64,000 bases of DNA from Actinomyces sp. oral taxon 897 (GCF_002999235.1 NZ_CP027236.1:2666001-2730000); one strand, 5' to 3'; counted from the first letter of the stretch, positions 43,665-53,080 are shown. Notes: a model not told the origin generated them from the sequence alone. A program made the numbers and translations.

Positions 43665-44102
43665 TCAAGCTGGTGTGCCGGGTGTGCGTCGGTGGAAGGG
43701 CTTCATGTGGCTGAGCAGGCCGTACTGTGTCAGTATTCTGGCCTCGTAGGTGGGGTTCCAGGTCCTGGTGAGTAGTCCTTCTGGGGTGGTGGTGATCTCT
43801 ATGCTGCACGGTCTGTTGGGGTGTCCGTGCGCGTGGAGGTCGAGTAGGTTCGATACCTGTATGCGTAGGCGTAGGGCGTTGTTGCCTCGGGCGGCCCACC
43901 TGGCAGGGAGGGGGTTGGGGGCGTCGGCCAGCTCCACTATCAGGTGGATGCTCTCGGGGATGTGGGAGAAGCAGGTGCGTAGGCACAGCGCTCCCCCCAG
44001 GGAGGCGGGGCGGCGGTTGAACACCTCGAACAGGCCCCGGCACCGCGAGAGGCCCGCGGCCCACCAGTCACCCGGGATACCCGCGTCAGATGACCTACCC
44101 AT
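43665..44102 (-). CDS. Uncharacterised island protein, family B (copy 1)
   Basis: 145 residues starting MGRSSDAGIPGDWWAAGLSR, with AAGGAGG upstream. It is a close paralogue of 53625-54092: FEVFNRRPASL, ELADAP.PLPARWAARGNNALRLR and TTTPEG.LTRTWNP.YEARIL are shared. Beta-rich and soluble, not matched to a known family. It follows family C as on the opposite array. Confidence 0.6.
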   Translation of the reverse strand: MGRSSDAGIPGDWWAAGLSRCRGLFEVFNRRPASLGGALCLRTCFSHIPESIHLIVELADAPNPLPARWAARGNNALRLRIQVSNLLDLHAHGHPNRPCSIEITTTPEGLLTRTWNPTYEARILTQYGLLSHMKPFHRRTPGTPA

Positions 44103-44149
44103 TATGTCCTCCTTAATGAATGCTCCGGTCCGGGCGCTAGCCGGGCCGT

Positions 44150-44581
44150 CTAGTAGGGGTTGTAGCCGTAGGCCTCGTAGTGGTCCAGTAGGCAGGTGCG
44201 GGCGCGTACGCGGATACTGTGCCCCTGGCGGGCCAGGCGCAGCTGGACGTGGTCGTCGCCCGTACCTCCCAGGTGGATCCCGTCGGGGCCCGTCCCGGTC
44301 CCGGTCTCGGTGGTGCCTGTGACCTCCACGTCCCCGCGGAGGGACAGGAAGAGGTCGATCATGCCGCAGCCCGGCCGCCAGCGGGCGGGCGGGTTGACGG
44401 GGACCTGGATAATACTCAGGCGCGCCCCGACTGTTCCCGTGGTGTGGTCCACGTCGATCATGTTGCCAATCAGGTTGGACGCGCACGGCCCCTGGGGCCC
44501 GTACATCTCGTAGACGACACCCCCACCCTCTATGACCGCATAGTCCACGCTAGCCGACGCCATCAATCCTGTCCCAGACAT
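44150..44581 (-). CDS. Uncharacterised island protein, family C (copy 1)
   Basis: 143 residues, start ATG 44581 with GGAGACTGGGG upstream. Paralogue of 53081-53512; shared blocks are YGPQGPCASNLIG, VNPPA.WRPGC.MI.LFLSL and the C-terminus LARQGHSIRVRARTCLLD.Y. Beta-sandwich-like pattern. The last block also resembles the end of the product at 44845 (EARTCTITRSLYN), suggesting a wider family. Putative immunity. Confidence 0.6.
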   Translation of the reverse strand: MSGTGLMASASVDYAVIEGGGVVYEMYGPQGPCASNLIGNMIDVDHTTGTVGARLSIIQVPVNPPARWRPGCGMIDLFLSLRGDVEVTGTTETGTGTGPDGIHLGGTGDDHVQLRLARQGHSIRVRARTCLLDHYEAYGYNPY

Positions 44582-44639
44582 TGCCCCAGTCTCCGAACCC
44601 ATACCAAGAACCCCCTCCACCATACCAGTATCCAGGTCA

Positions 44640-44770
44640 TGCGGTGGCCGGACGCTGAAGCGCGGCCCCTGCCCCGCCCAGGAGTACCTTTCCCCACCCC
44701 GGCTGGCGCCCCAGGGGGGGTCAGGCGACAGGGACCCGGTCACCACACTTCAGTACCGGGTGGGTTCAGC
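44640..44770 (-). pseudogene. Broken rhs 3' fragment upstream of family C (minus array)
   Basis: Reads VTGSLSPDPPWGASRGGERY on the minus strand, matching VAGFLSPDPLGAPAGVGWAG and ARYSYAGGDP of the intact rhs core (coded near 47765-47850). DNA similarity is also plain (AGGCGACAGG, AGGAGTACC). It is directly followed by a family C gene. Confidence 0.7.
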
Positions 44771-44844
44771 AGGTCTTCGCTGTTACGACCGCACGGTCGG
44801 CTCCGGCACTGGGCGTGTCGTGGTCTTCGCGGCCGACCGCAGTT

Positions 44845-45216
44845 TTACGCCGTGCGGTTGTACAGCGACCTGGTGATGGTGCACGTGCGGGCCTCGACGT
44901 CCAGTGACAGGGACTGGCCGCGCATGACGAACCTGACGAGATCACCGTCGCGCGAGGTGGTCAGCTCTATGCGTACTGGCTCAAACGGTCTTGGTGTCCC
45001 GGACCAGTGAAGCTGTTCTATGTCGTCGACGTCGAGCTGTACGCGGTCTGTTGCGAGGCGCTCCGCGCAGGCGCGAGGAAGCCAGTAGTCGTGCCCCTGG
45101 TCGAGCCAGACACCGACCTGGGTGAACCCCGCCCCTGTGGAAAGAATCAGGTAGTCCAAGGTCGCGGGAGTATGGGTGAAGCTCGTGGGACTCAGGCGCG
45201 GCAGGGTACCGGGCAT
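44845..45216 (-). CDS. Uncharacterised island protein, distantly family C-like
   Basis: 123 residues, start ATG 45216 with GGAGGAGGAG upstream. Not recognised. The C-terminus (FVMRGQSLSLDVEARTCTIT) resembles that of family C (LARQGHSIRVRARTCLLD). Third minus-strand gene after rhs and, from spacing, part of the same transcript as the cognate immunity gene. Confidence 0.55.
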   Translation of the reverse strand: MPGTLPRLSPTSFTHTPATLDYLILSTGAGFTQVGVWLDQGHDYWLPRACAERLATDRVQLDVDDIEQLHWSGTPRPFEPVRIELTTSRDGDLVRFVMRGQSLSLDVEARTCTITRSLYNRTA

Positions 45217-45279
45217 TGTGCTCCTCCTCCAGGAATCTGTTACCTTAAGAATACTCAGCGCGCGGCCCGTGCCAGCGCC

Positions 45280-45690
45280 TCACTCGAGCCAGTGGGGCGA
45301 GCAGCCGACGACCGCGACCGACCCGCATACGACGACCAGCTGGAGCCTGCTCTGACCGAGGCGGATCTCGTACCCCGACCCCGTGACCGGGGTCCTCATC
45401 GTAATTATTGTAGAGGCGTCCGGATCACGGTCCCGCGTGACACGTGAGTCCACCGCCGACACCTGTGCGAACTCAAGCCGGACGGTCACGGCGTTGTAGC
45501 TCCTCGCCGGGGTGTCGCTCTCGTTGCCGCATCCGGGTCCTATAGAGTACTCGAGGTTCATCCCTAGTACCGCTCGCACGGAGTTAAAGTCCACGCCCAG
45601 GAGGCCCTTGTATACCAGTCCCCGCTCGGAGTCGAACAGGTCCTCAGGAGACCTGACACCGAGGACCTCAGCCAGCCACGAGGCATCCAT
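45280..45690 (-). CDS. Uncharacterised protein following the rhs immunity gene
   Basis: 136 residues, start ATG 45690 only 2 nt after the stop of the preceding gene, so co-translated. Beta-rich, with a strand-rich end (GYEIRLGQSRLQLVVVCGSV). No known family. Because it is tightly coupled to the immunity gene, it may be a second immunity or accessory protein for the same toxin. Confidence 0.6.
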   Translation of the reverse strand: MDASWLAEVLGVRSPEDLFDSERGLVYKGLLGVDFNSVRAVLGMNLEYSIGPGCGNESDTPARSYNAVTVRLEFAQVSAVDSRVTRDRDPDASTIITMRTPVTGSGYEIRLGQSRLQLVVVCGSVAVVGCSPHWLE

Positions 45691-45692
45691 CC

Positions 45693-46340
45693 CTAGGCGC
45701 CTCCCGTTCGCGTCCGAGACGACTCCTCGCCTGCCCCGGCACCTGCCACCATCTGCTTCCTTCTTACGTGGGCTGACACCGCGCTCAGGAAGCAGTCCTT
45801 ACCTGACAACGACCTTCTCAGGTCGTTCACGCTGGAGATGAGGAAAGAGCTGCGAGGAGGTCTCACGGAGACGGTCTCGAGCAGTCTGCGCCGCCTGGCG
45901 ACGTCGACCTCCAGCCTCACGGACAGGTCCACGACTCCCTGCAGGACCCTCTCGTCGGTGCACGACTCCGCGACACGGTAGAAGCAGGGCAGGTGGTTGC
46001 AGATCACCTTGGTACAGCGCTCGTCAATCGTGTTGTCCCCGAGCATCTGCTCTGACTGCGCTGGGAACCCGTGGGCGATCTCGACGAGCAGGTCGAACCC
46101 GCACCTGAGGCCGTGGACCGTCGAGCACCCGTCGCAGATCCTGTCTGACACGACCAGGGCGGTGGGTTCCGCCGCCTGGTACAGCTCGCGCTGGAAGAAC
46201 GCGTTCCCCTCTATCCTCCAGTACGCGCTATCAGCGTCGTCGTCATCCTCCGCCCCCATCATCTCGTCAATTGCCGACGGCAGGTCGCAGGGGTCACCCA
46301 GCGCACGCAGGTTGGACCAGTCAGTACTGTCACCCGTCAC
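45693..46340 (-). CDS. Putative cognate immunity protein of the Rhs toxin
   Basis: 215 residues. GTG 46340 overlaps the rhs stop by 11 nt and uses AAAGGAGG inside the rhs 3' end, giving tight coupling. The sequence is helical with ADSAYWRIEGNAFFQRELYQAAEP and FDLLVEIAHGFP, then CTKVICNHLPCFYRVAESCTDERVL; these match orphan copies at 54082 and 55690-56125 (NKAYWQIEGPAFYSRQLEEAALP; DALVEIT; RCRAVVRAHLPRLYQMLEQTTDDRI). A HEAT/ARM-like helical repeat is plausible. The immunity role follows from position after a toxin tip, as in other Rhs systems. Confidence 0.7.
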   Translation of the reverse strand: MTGDSTDWSNLRALGDPCDLPSAIDEMMGAEDDDDADSAYWRIEGNAFFQRELYQAAEPTALVVSDRICDGCSTVHGLRCGFDLLVEIAHGFPAQSEQMLGDNTIDERCTKVICNHLPCFYRVAESCTDERVLQGVVDLSVRLEVDVARRRRLLETVSVRPPRSSFLISSVNDLRRSLSGKDCFLSAVSAHVRRKQMVAGAGAGEESSRTRTGGA

Positions 46341-49300
46341 CCCAGGCACCTCCTTTCTGACCCTTGACGCCCGGCGGGAACTGCGACTTGTCAAATCTGG
46401 TCTGACACCTTACGCAGGGGTCAACCCCTTTTCCCGTCCTTGGTCTAACAGGTTCGACAAACCTAATATCTTTCCTGGTCAAATCGGGATCGACATCCTC
46501 TTTTAATCTGTAGTAAGCGTCGTCCTCTGCGCATCCAAACTTTGGCTCGCCGTTTTTTGTCGGTCCAAGTTCTTCTCGACTTCCGCTCCTTCCTACTCTG
46601 ATGTCCTCTACCCCATGACCAGGAACGTAGGCTGCAACAACTGTGGCAGGCCGGCTATTAGATGAAAAAGATGCGGCATACTCATCCCGTAGTTGCCGGG
46701 CTGCGTCACGCAGTTCATCCTCGTCTGGCCCGCATCCGCCTGCGGGTGTTGTGTTGTGTACGAGTATTGCTTGTTTGGTGGTGGTGTGGACGTGGTAGTT
46801 GTGGGTGTGGCGTATGGTGAGGTTGTGGACGGTGGTGGTGTGTCCGGTGGCCTGGACGGAGACGACGTGGACGGGGGCGTGGTCGGGGGTGGTGAGGGTG
46901 TCGCCGGCCCTGAGGTGGCCGGCGGGGACGTAGCCGCGTCCGGCCACGTGGACGGGGTGGGTGGCGGTGGTGGTGACGGTGCCGCTGGTGGTGGTCAGGC
47001 GTATGGTGGGCACGCGCGCGTGGGTGTGGGTGCGGTCCACGGTGGCGGCCACCAGGCGGCCGGTGGCGGGGTCGCGGGAGGCCACCCGGTCCCCGGGGCG
47101 CACGTCCTTGATGGGCCTGGTGGTGCCGTCGGCCATGAGCACGGGGGTGGTGGGGGTGAAGCACCCGTAGCGGGCGGTGCCGGTGGCCTTCTCCAGGGCC
47201 GCGCTGCTGGCCCCGTCCAGGGCGCCGTCGAGGGCGCCCCCGCCCACGGCGCGGGCCAGGCCCCCGACCGTGACGGGCTCGCCGCTGGTCAGGTACTCCA
47301 GGCCGCTGCTCACCCCGTTCTCGGCGGCGCCCTCGGCGGCCCCGGAGAGCAGGTTGCGTCCCAGGCAGGAGCGCATGCCCCGCGTGGCGCGGTCCACCGC
47401 GGCCACGGCCCCGCCCCCGGCCAGGGACGAGGCCGCCCCGATGGCCCCGTCCACGGCGACCTGGCCCCAGTCCACCCGCCCCGTGGTCATCTTCTGGGTC
47501 CCGGCCGACATGCCCGCGCTGGTCAGGGCCCCGCTGATCACGGCCGCCCCCACCGGCCCGCCCACGCCGGTGCACATCACCGCCACCCCGGCCACCACCA
47601 GAGCCCCGGCGGCCAGGTACTCCCAGTTGCCGGCCAGCCAGGAGCCGGCCGCCCCCAGGGCGGCGCCCAGGGCACCATGGCTGGCCTGCTGGTAGGCCCT
47701 CAGGTCGGCCTCGCTGACCGGGGACAGGCCCGTGGGGTCACCCGCCCCCACCGGGTCCCCTCCCGCGTAGGAGTACCGCGCCCCGGCCCACCCCACCCCG
47801 GCCGGGGCCCCCAGGGGGTCAGGCGACAGGAACCCGGCCACCACCGGGTCGTACGCCCGCGCCCCCAGCAGACCCAGGCCGGCCACCACCAGGCCCCCCG
47901 AGGCCGACACACCCACACCACCAGGACCAGCACCACCCGGACCGGCCGGGCCAGCCGGGCCAGGCGCGCCGGCACCACCCGGCCCAGCACCACCCGGACC
48001 GGCGGGGCCAGGACCACCGGCACCGACGCCGGCGGGGACCCAGGGGGCGGGCCCGGCCACGCCCACCACACCGCCCAGCCCCCACACGCCACCAGCACCA
48101 GCACCGGCTGGCCCGGGACCACCGGCACCACCAGCACCAGCAGCGGGACCACCAGCACCACCGGCACCGGTAGGTGCCGCGGGCCCACCGGCACCGGTGG
48201 GGACGGCCGGGCCAGCCGGGCCGGTGGCGCCACCGGTACCGGCGGTGGCCCACTGCCCCGCCAGGGCGGTGGGCCCGTCGGTGTCGGGCACCAGCCAGGC
48301 CGTCCCCTCCTCCCCGCCGGTCAGGGCCGTCGCGGTCAGGGCGTCGGTGACCACCCTGGTACCTACCTGGGCCAGGGCCGGCAGCACGGCGGCGCTGTCC
48401 CAGAACACGTCCACGCCCCCCACACGGGCCGTCTCCCCGCCGGGATCGGTGACCAGCTCCTGACGACGCGCCCACAGGCGGTCACCCCGGCGCACCACGT
48501 CCGTGACCGAGGCCAGCTCACCCCTGGGCCCCCAGGACAGGCGCCGTTCCCCGCCCGGACCCGCCTGACGGGTACGCCGCCCCGCCGCGTCATAGGAGTA
48601 GGTGGTGACCGCACCCCCCACACGGGCGGTCACCAGCTGGCCCGCCGCGTCGTAGTCGTAGACTGTGGACGCCCCGTCCTCGACCCTGCGCACCAGACGC
48701 CCCGCCGCGTCCCAGGCCCAGGAGCAGGCCGTCCCCTCACTCGTGACGGCCCCCACCAGACGCCCCGCCGCGTCGTAGTCGTAGTCCGTACGCGCCCCGT
48801 CACGCACCTCGGCCACCACGCGCCCACCCGCGTCACGCTCCACGCCCGTCTCCTGGACCAGGCCGTGGCGGTCCACCCGGTGGCCCACCACGAACCCGTC
48901 CTCCCACCGCCAGCGGGCCTCCAGACCCGGGCCGCGCACACCCACCACGCGCCCCACCGGGTCACGCTCCACGTCCACCCGCCCCAGACCCTCCTGCTCC
49001 AGGACGGCCAGACGGTTGTTGGCGTCATAGGAGTACCTGGTCACCACCCCGTCAGGCCTGCGCATACCAGTACGCCGCCCCGCCACGTCATAGGTGTAGG
49101 ACACCCCCACCCCGTCACGCAGACGCGAGACCAGACGCCCACAGGCGTCCCACGTCCAGGACACCGACCCGCCGGGCCCGTCCGCGCTCATGGTCCGGGC
49201 CGCAGGATCCCGCCTGAGACGGGCCAGCAGGTCCCCGTCAGCCCGGACCTCCTCCAGGCGTCCGGCCGTGTTGTAGGCCCACTCCAGCACCCGGCCCGTG

Positions 49301-52300
49301 GCCTCTGCCCGGCGTACCGGGCGCCCGGAGGCGTCCCAGGACCAGGAGGTGGTGCGTCCCAGCGGGTCGGTGTCCGCTACCAGGCGCCCCATGGCGTCCC
49401 AGGAGCGGGTGGTCCTGTTGCCGGCCGGGTCTGTCACCGCCACCTGGTAGGACAGGGCGTCGTACTCGTAGCGGGTCACCCCGCCCGCACCGTCCACGGC
49501 CGCCACCAGCTGGCCGGCCGCGTCGTAGCGCAGACGCCGCGTCCCGTGCCAGGGGTCCTGGATGGTGGTGATGCGCCCGCACTTGTCGTAGCTGAAACGC
49601 ACCACCCCACGCCCCGGGGTACGCCGCTCCACAATCCGCCCCGCGGCGTCAAAGCGGGTGGACACCCGGCCGCCGTCGGGCCAGATCTCGCCGACCAAGC
49701 GCGAGTCGGCGTCGTAGAGGATCTCGTAGCGGTCCCCGCCGGTGGACACGGTCGCCGACCACCGGCCGCACCGGTCGTACTCGTAGCGGTAGACGCCCCC
49801 CGTAGGCTGGGTGACCGCTACCGCCCGGCCAGCGGCGTCACGCTCGTAGCGGGTGACCGCGCCGGTGGCGTCCACGGCCTCAACCACGCGCCCGCACCGG
49901 TCGTAGCGCACCGTCTGCTCGGTGCCGTCAGGCCCGGTGACGGCCACGACCCGCCCCAGGCGGTCGCAGCGGGCCTCCAGGTCCTCGCCCCCGTCGTGCA
50001 CGGCCACGACCTCGCCCAGGGGGCCGCGCTCCACGTTGCGGCGCACGCCCGTGGGGTCCTGGGTGGCGGACACCAGGCCGTCGGCCCCGTAGCTGATCGA
50101 CCACTGCCCGCCCGCGGCGTCCTTGACGTGCGTCAGGTGGGACAGGGCGTCGTAGCCCAGCTTCCACGTGGAGCCGTCCGGCAGCCTCATGCCGGCCAGG
50201 TTGCCCAGGTCGTCGTACCACTGGCCCACCACCCGGCCCAGGGGGTCGGTCGTCGTCTCGACCTGCCCGTCCTGCCCCCAGGACACCGTGGTGCGCCCGC
50301 CCATGGGGTCGACCCGGGCCGACATGCGCCCCGCGGCGGTGTACTCAAAGCTCCACCGGCCCCCCGTGGGGTCCGTGCGGGTGGCCAGCAGCCCCGTGTC
50401 CGGGTCGTACCGGTACTCGGTACGGTTCCCCAGAGGGGTGACGGCCGCCACCACCCGGCCTGCGGCGTCACGCTCCAGGCGCGCCACGGCCCCCTCGGCG
50501 TTGGTGACGGCCACCAGCTCACCGAAGTCGTCGTAGGCGAAGTCCACACCCACCCCGGTGGGATCCACCACCCGGGCCAGCAGGCCCCCCGGACCCCACA
50601 ACAGTCGGGTGACCCCGCCCTCAGGATCCACCACACGACAGGGCTGCCGGGCCGGGCCCTCGTAGACGAACCGGGTCACGGCCTCCACCCCGGCCCCACC
50701 GGCCCCGTCGTCGGCACCGGTGACGGTGGCGGACACCAGGCGGTCGAGCTCGTCCCACTCCCAGGCCTGGCGCGCCCCCGAGGGCAGACGACGCAGGACT
50801 ATGCGGCCCCGATCGTCGAAGACGCACGCCGTGGCCTGCCCGTCCCGGGTACGCACCATGACCTTGTTGCCCCACCGGTCGTACCCCATGGACTGGCGCC
50901 GCCCCTGGGCGTCCACGACCCCCACCAGGCGGCCGCGCCGGTCGTGGATCCAGGTGTTGCCCCTCGAACCGTCCTCGTCGCTGGTGGCCGTCACCCCGCC
51001 AGCCAGGTAGGAGTAGCGGGTGGTACGCCCGAACGGGGAGCGCTGCGTGGTCACGCGCCCCGTCTGGTCGAACGTGTTAGTCACCTCCACCACGCCGTCA
51101 GCGTCCACGACCTGGGCCAGCAGGCTCGCCTCGTCCCACCGGTAGGTCCGTGACCCCACCGGGCGCACCACCCCCACCAGGCGCCCAACCTCGTCGTAGT
51201 CGTAGACCACGCGGCGCCCGTCCGAGGAGACGGCCCCCACCACGCGGCCGCCCTCCCAGGACAGGTCCACGAACCGGCCCCGCTCGTGGGTCAGGCGCAC
51301 CAGGCGCTCACCCTCCCAGGACAGGGTCACGCCCGTCCCCGGCCCCGCGCCCGCGTGCACCACCCGGCCCACAGAGTCAATGCGCCACCGCAGGCCCCAC
51401 GAGGAGGAGACCACGTAGCCCCCACTCTGCGCGACGTCCTCATCACCGTCCGGGCGGGCACTGTCCGGGCGGGCCCCGCCGGGACCGTCAGCCTGGTCAG
51501 CACCGTCCTGGCTGGCACCGTCCTGGCCGGCCGGGGCGCGCTCCAGCCACAGGCTCTCGCCCTCGGCCCGCCCCCAGCCCTGCCCGGCGCGGGGGAAGAC
51601 CACCACGCGCCCGTCGGGCAGCGTCAGCCGGGCGGCGTCCCCGGTAAGGACCAGGCCCACCTCGGCCCACGAGGACCAGCCCCGCCCGAAGGCACCCACC
51701 ACCGGGTTCAACGAGCTGTAGGAGCGCGTCCACGCCAGGGACCCGCTCGCCCCGGCGAAGCCCAGATCCTCCTCGACCTCCAGGAAGGCGCCCGTACTGG
51801 TGTTGACCGGGTCGTCGCTGTAGCCCGTGGTGGGCGGGGACCCGTAGGCCGTGGGCGGGTCGATCACGATGTCCGCACGCTGGCTGGACACGCCCGCACC
51901 GGCCAGGACCGCCTCCACGGCACTGTCCGGCAGGGCGGACACCTCACCGCTGCCTCCCGCGTCCTCAAAGGCCTGTCCCACGGTCTGGGCCCACTTGGCA
52001 TCCTCTTCGTTGGCCAGCAGCCACTGCCGGTAGCCTGACAGCACGCTCGAGGCGTCCAGGGTGGCCCACGAGCAGGAGGTGGCGAAGTCCAGGCAGTAGC
52101 CCTCGAGCTGCCCCGGGACCGCCCTTAGCGCCTCGTCGGCCGCCCGCGACTTCGTGGCGAAGTCCTTCAGGTCACCGGGTCTGGCCGACGACGTCCCGTT
52201 CGAGTTCCCCACGCTCCCCGGCTGGGGCGTCTGACGTGCCTGGGGTGCACCCGCGGTCACCGACTCCGAGGGTCCCTCGTCGTCGTCGGCGATCTCCTTG

Positions 52301-52701
52301 TAGGGCGGTTCCTCACCTCCACCTACGCGGTCCAAGGTCCTCTCCCAGAAACCGCGCTTTGCACGCCGCTCGGCCCACTCCCGCGCGGCCCGACGCCGTG
52401 CGTTCTCCGCACGGGCCTTGGCCGTCACGGCCTCGACCTTCGTGGCCACCAGATCCAGGTTACGTACGATCTCGTCCAGGTCAGACAGCTGAGTGGTCCC
52501 GTTGGTCCTAAAGACCACCGAGAAGTGCCCCTTGAAGTCCTTACGGGCATTAAGTCGGTAACTAGCCCGCTCAGGGTGCTGGTCCCGCAGGTTACGGGCT
52601 GCCAGACGGAACATCGCGGCCAGGGAGTTCGCCACACTGAAGTCGTAGGCGACGTCAGGCATTCCCTTGAGGTTGTCAAGGTTTGCGTCATTGACCTCCA
52701 C
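46330..52701 (-). CDS. Rhs polymorphic toxin with Hint and C-terminal deaminase-like domain
   Basis: About 2,123 residues. The first 150 are helical and charged, followed by a second helical segment, as in type VII-exported toxins; there is no signal peptide. At about 300 a DUF6531-type start (DDPVNTSTGAFLEVEEDLGF) opens the Rhs shell, with dozens of YDxxGRL/RYDAAG repeats. A Gly/Pro/Ala-rich insert comes before the core end (AYDPVVAGFLSPDPLGAPAG). A Hint domain follows (CFTPTTPVLMADG to ILVHN, about 1851-1986). The last 130 residues carry FGCAEDDAYYRL and VDPCVRCQ, the C-A-E and PCxxC zinc motifs of the deaminase fold. Start GTG 52701 is preferred (GGGAGG 11 nt upstream) over 52713. The target may be nucleic acid or nucleotides. 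Confidence 0.88.
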   Translation of the reverse strand: MEVNDANLDNLKGMPDVAYDFSVANSLAAMFRLAARNLRDQHPERASYRLNARKDFKGHFSVVFRTNGTTQLSDLDEIVRNLDLVATKVEAVTAKARAENARRRAAREWAERRAKRGFWERTLDRVGGGEEPPYKEIADDDEGPSESVTAGAPQARQTPQPGSVGNSNGTSSARPGDLKDFATKSRAADEALRAVPGQLEGYCLDFATSCSWATLDASSVLSGYRQWLLANEEDAKWAQTVGQAFEDAGGSGEVSALPDSAVEAVLAGAGVSSQRADIVIDPPTAYGSPPTTGYSDDPVNTSTGAFLEVEEDLGFAGASGSLAWTRSYSSLNPVVGAFGRGWSSWAEVGLVLTGDAARLTLPDGRVVVFPRAGQGWGRAEGESLWLERAPAGQDGASQDGADQADGPGGARPDSARPDGDEDVAQSGGYVVSSSWGLRWRIDSVGRVVHAGAGPGTGVTLSWEGERLVRLTHERGRFVDLSWEGGRVVGAVSSDGRRVVYDYDEVGRLVGVVRPVGSRTYRWDEASLLAQVVDADGVVEVTNTFDQTGRVTTQRSPFGRTTRYSYLAGGVTATSDEDGSRGNTWIHDRRGRLVGVVDAQGRRQSMGYDRWGNKVMVRTRDGQATACVFDDRGRIVLRRLPSGARQAWEWDELDRLVSATVTGADDGAGGAGVEAVTRFVYEGPARQPCRVVDPEGGVTRLLWGPGGLLARVVDPTGVGVDFAYDDFGELVAVTNAEGAVARLERDAAGRVVAAVTPLGNRTEYRYDPDTGLLATRTDPTGGRWSFEYTAAGRMSARVDPMGGRTTVSWGQDGQVETTTDPLGRVVGQWYDDLGNLAGMRLPDGSTWKLGYDALSHLTHVKDAAGGQWSISYGADGLVSATQDPTGVRRNVERGPLGEVVAVHDGGEDLEARCDRLGRVVAVTGPDGTEQTVRYDRCGRVVEAVDATGAVTRYERDAAGRAVAVTQPTGGVYRYEYDRCGRWSATVSTGGDRYEILYDADSRLVGEIWPDGGRVSTRFDAAGRIVERRTPGRGVVRFSYDKCGRITTIQDPWHGTRRLRYDAAGQLVAAVDGAGGVTRYEYDALSYQVAVTDPAGNRTTRSWDAMGRLVADTDPLGRTTSWSWDASGRPVRRAEATGRVLEWAYNTAGRLEEVRADGDLLARLRRDPAARTMSADGPGGSVSWTWDACGRLVSRLRDGVGVSYTYDVAGRRTGMRRPDGVVTRYSYDANNRLAVLEQEGLGRVDVERDPVGRVVGVRGPGLEARWRWEDGFVVGHRVDRHGLVQETGVERDAGGRVVAEVRDGARTDYDYDAAGRLVGAVTSEGTACSWAWDAAGRLVRRVEDGASTVYDYDAAGQLVTARVGGAVTTYSYDAAGRRTRQAGPGGERRLSWGPRGELASVTDVVRRGDRLWARRQELVTDPGGETARVGGVDVFWDSAAVLPALAQVGTRVVTDALTATALTGGEEGTAWLVPDTDGPTALAGQWATAGTGGATGPAGPAVPTGAGGPAAPTGAGGAGGPAAGAGGAGGPGPAGAGAGGVWGLGGVVGVAGPAPWVPAGVGAGGPGPAGPGGAGPGGAGAPGPAGPAGPGGAGPGGVGVSASGGLVVAGLGLLGARAYDPVVAGFLSPDPLGAPAGVGWAGARYSYAGGDPVGAGDPTGLSPVSEADLRAYQQASHGALGAALGAAGSWLAGNWEYLAAGALVVAGVAVMCTGVGGPVGAAVISGALTSAGMSAGTQKMTTGRVDWGQVAVDGAIGAASSLAGGGAVAAVDRATRGMRSCLGRNLLSGAAEGAAENGVSSGLEYLTSGEPVTVGGLARAVGGGALDGALDGASSAALEKATGTARYGCFTPTTPVLMADGTTRPIKDVRPGDRVASRDPATGRLVAATVDRTHTHARVPTIRLTTTSGTVTTTATHPVHVAGRGYVPAGHLRAGDTLTTPDHAPVHVVSVQATGHTTTVHNLTIRHTHNYHVHTTTKQAILVHNTTPAGGCGPDEDELRDAARQLRDEYAASFSSNSRPATVVAAYVPGHGVEDIRVGRSGSREELGPTKNGEPKFGCAEDDAYYRLKEDVDPDLTRKDIRFVEPVRPRTGKGVDPCVRCQTRFDKSQFPPGVKGQKGGAWGDG

Positions 52702-52849
52702 GGACCGCCTCACCTCCCTGCCTGATCATGTCCCTGCCCGGTCGCGGCCGTAACCGTTCTGTGACCAGGAACATACCGCACATCCTGTAGCGCCAACAGG
52801 GGCAGCCCACACCTGTTCACCCACAGCAGAATAAGGGTGGTCGTAGCTG

Positions 52850-53010
52850 CCCGTCGGTCCTGGTAGGCCCGCTGGCCCGGGTGGTTCTGGGGCCCCGCTG
52901 GCCCAGTTGGTGCTGGTGGTGCGGGTGTGCTGGCTGCCGGGGCCTGGTGGTGGCCGGCCTGCTGGGGATGCGGGCGTACGACCCGGCGGTGGTCGGGCTC
53001 CTCGTCGCCC
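52850..53010 (+). pseudogene. Broken rhs 3' fragment upstream of family C (plus array)
   Basis: One plus-strand frame reads GLVVAGLLGMRAYDPAVVGL, matching GLVVAGLGLLGARAYDPVVAG of the intact rhs core. The preceding Gly/Ala/Pro-rich DNA also resembles the rhs insert. Reading is lost soon after, and a family C gene follows, as on the minus array. Confidence 0.7.
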
Positions 53011-53080
53011 CGCACAGGACATACTGATAACGGCAAGGTGGAGGGAACCCTTGACCACTACGGATTCGGAGACTGGAGCA

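Noticed and set aside
46693..51153. A 1,486-codon open frame on the plus strand
   Set aside because: It is the antisense of the rhs gene; high GC and YDxxGRL repeats keep the opposite frame open. No domain is recognisable and the composition is His/Pro/Gly-biased.
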